A stretch of 6,226 nt of DNA from Mageeibacillus sp. UBA3708 (lineage in GTDB: Bacteria; Bacillota; Clostridia; Saccharofermentanales; Saccharofermentanaceae). The stretch's first letter is position 1, and each line of letters starts with the position of its first letter. Where the stretch lies: the NCBI GenBank assembly GCA_002371375.1, contig DFIB01000017.1:1-6226 (forward strand), written 5' to 3'. Positions 5,717-6,226 of the stretch are shown here, one piece after another. The notes below the pieces were generated by a model. That model made no database searches. It had not been told where the DNA came from and worked only from the letters and a program-made list of their open reading frames with translations. The translations under genes and the position numbers were made by a program.

Positions 5717-6226
5717 TCAGCAGTTCAGCAAAACAACAACTTATAAAGATGAAACTGTCGGAGATAACTGACATACTTGAACAACAGGACGGAATCCTGG
5801 AATATACAGGAATGTCCTTCGACGAGAGAATGGAGTATCTGATAAACAGTCTCTACGAGATCAAGCACGAGAAGACCATCGTCGGATTAAGACGAAGAGC
5901 GCGACTTAAGATGCCAGATGCATGCATCAACGACATTATCTGGGAGAAACGCGGATTGGACAAAAGCAAGATACTTAATCTTGCCACAGGCAACTTTATA
6001 CTTACCCAGAACAACGTAATATGCATGGGACCTACTGGAGCCGGCAAGACCTTTATGGCATGTGCCATCGCAAACGATGCCGCTATCAACCAAGGTTTTG
6101 TAACAAAGTATATCAGGATGCCTGATCTGCTATCGGAACTTCATCAGCCAGAAACCAACAAGAACAAGATCAGAAAACGCTATGCCGCACCTGAGGTGCT
6201 CGTTATGGATGAATGGCTGACAAGTG
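5713..6226 (+). CDS. istB: IS21-family transposition helper ATPase IstB, partial
   Basis: The first 171 codons of istB, cut by the right edge; IstB proteins are about 250 residues, so roughly the last third is missing. IstB is a DnaA/DnaC-like AAA+ ATPase that assembles on target DNA and activates IstA. Walker A is G-P-T-G-A-G-K-T at residues 106-113, and Walker B is V-L-V-M-D-E-W-L at 162-169, with the D-E-W-L form usual in IstB. The N-terminal ~100 residues contain the family's helical domain, with an R-R-R-A-R-L-K-M-P segment around 60-68. The ATG at 5713 overlaps the istA stop by four bases and has GAGGAGG at 5699-5705, seven bases upstream. No frameshift or stop interrupts the visible part. 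Confidence 0.95.
   Translation, partial: MISSSAKQQLIKMKLSEITDILEQQDGILEYTGMSFDERMEYLINSLYEIKHEKTIVGLRRRARLKMPDACINDIIWEKRGLDKSKILNLATGNFILTQNNVICMGPTGAGKTFMACAIANDAAINQGFVTKYIRMPDLLSELHQPETNKNKIRKRYAAPEVLVMDEWLTS

Larger units (their letters stand above)
3996..6226 (+). mobile_element. IS21-family insertion sequence, left end and most of the element
   Basis: The element is identified by the adjacent istA-istB pair with diagnostic motifs. I place the left end at the TG at 3996-3997, because IS21-family ends begin with TG, the periodic end repeats reach at least to 4003, and the host reading frame is intact to 3995. An alternative TG at 3984 cannot be excluded, so treat the boundary as 3984-4003. 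The right inverted repeat and target duplication are beyond the window. The element faces opposite to the lipoprotein genes. Full IS21 elements are about 2-2.5 kb, and about 2.2 kb is visible, so the right end should lie a few hundred bases further on. Confidence 0.85.

Noticed and set aside
5853..6093. Two overlapping minus-strand open frames of 78 and 68 aa
   Set aside because: Both are antisense to istB across the Walker A motif and show no features of their own.

Overview
This window looks like chromosomal sequence from a low-to-moderate GC Gram-positive anaerobe, most likely a Clostridia member (Lachnospiraceae/Oscillospiraceae type) from gut or rumen. The clues are the strong AGGAGG-type ribosome binding sites, several short signal peptides ending in lipobox cysteines, and large lipoproteins joining a repeat-rich N-terminal half to an ABC-transporter-type solute-binding domain. 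The taxonomic placement is an inference from style, not from a marker gene.

Left two thirds (1-3995): every gene reads leftward on the minus strand. In transcription order they are: the 84-codon 3' end of a gene cut off by a transposon (3995-3741); a complete ~712-aa lipoprotein with a propeller-like half and an extracellular solute-binding half (3733-1595); a ~160-aa lipoprotein of unknown family with an Asp/Ser/Glu linker (1559-1077); an orphan C-terminal fragment of a second solute-binding protein, out of frame with that lipoprotein (about 1113-904); a 181-bp intergenic stretch with overlapping inverted repeats and a plausible promoter; and the first 240 codons of another repeat-bearing lipoprotein that runs off the left edge (722-1). 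No ABC permease or ATPase is visible. The region therefore looks like a cluster of related surface lipoproteins shaped by duplication and decay.

Right third (about 3996-6226): an IS21-family insertion sequence on the plus strand. It has a left end with short repeats spaced 21-22 bp, a complete istA (DDE transposase, 520 aa), and istB (AAA+ ATPase helper) overlapping it by four bases (ATGA) and cut by the window edge after the Walker B motif. The element landed in the lipoprotein cluster in the opposite orientation. It removed the 5' part of the first gene and probably separated the genes to the left from any promoter upstream of it.

I found no RNA genes, CRISPR arrays or recognisable defence or biosynthetic system. 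The most interesting points are the orphan solute-binding tail joined out of frame to a different lipoprotein, the propeller plus solute-binding architecture, a 14-bp direct repeat ending at the proposed transposon junction, and two perfect inverted repeats inside coding sequence.
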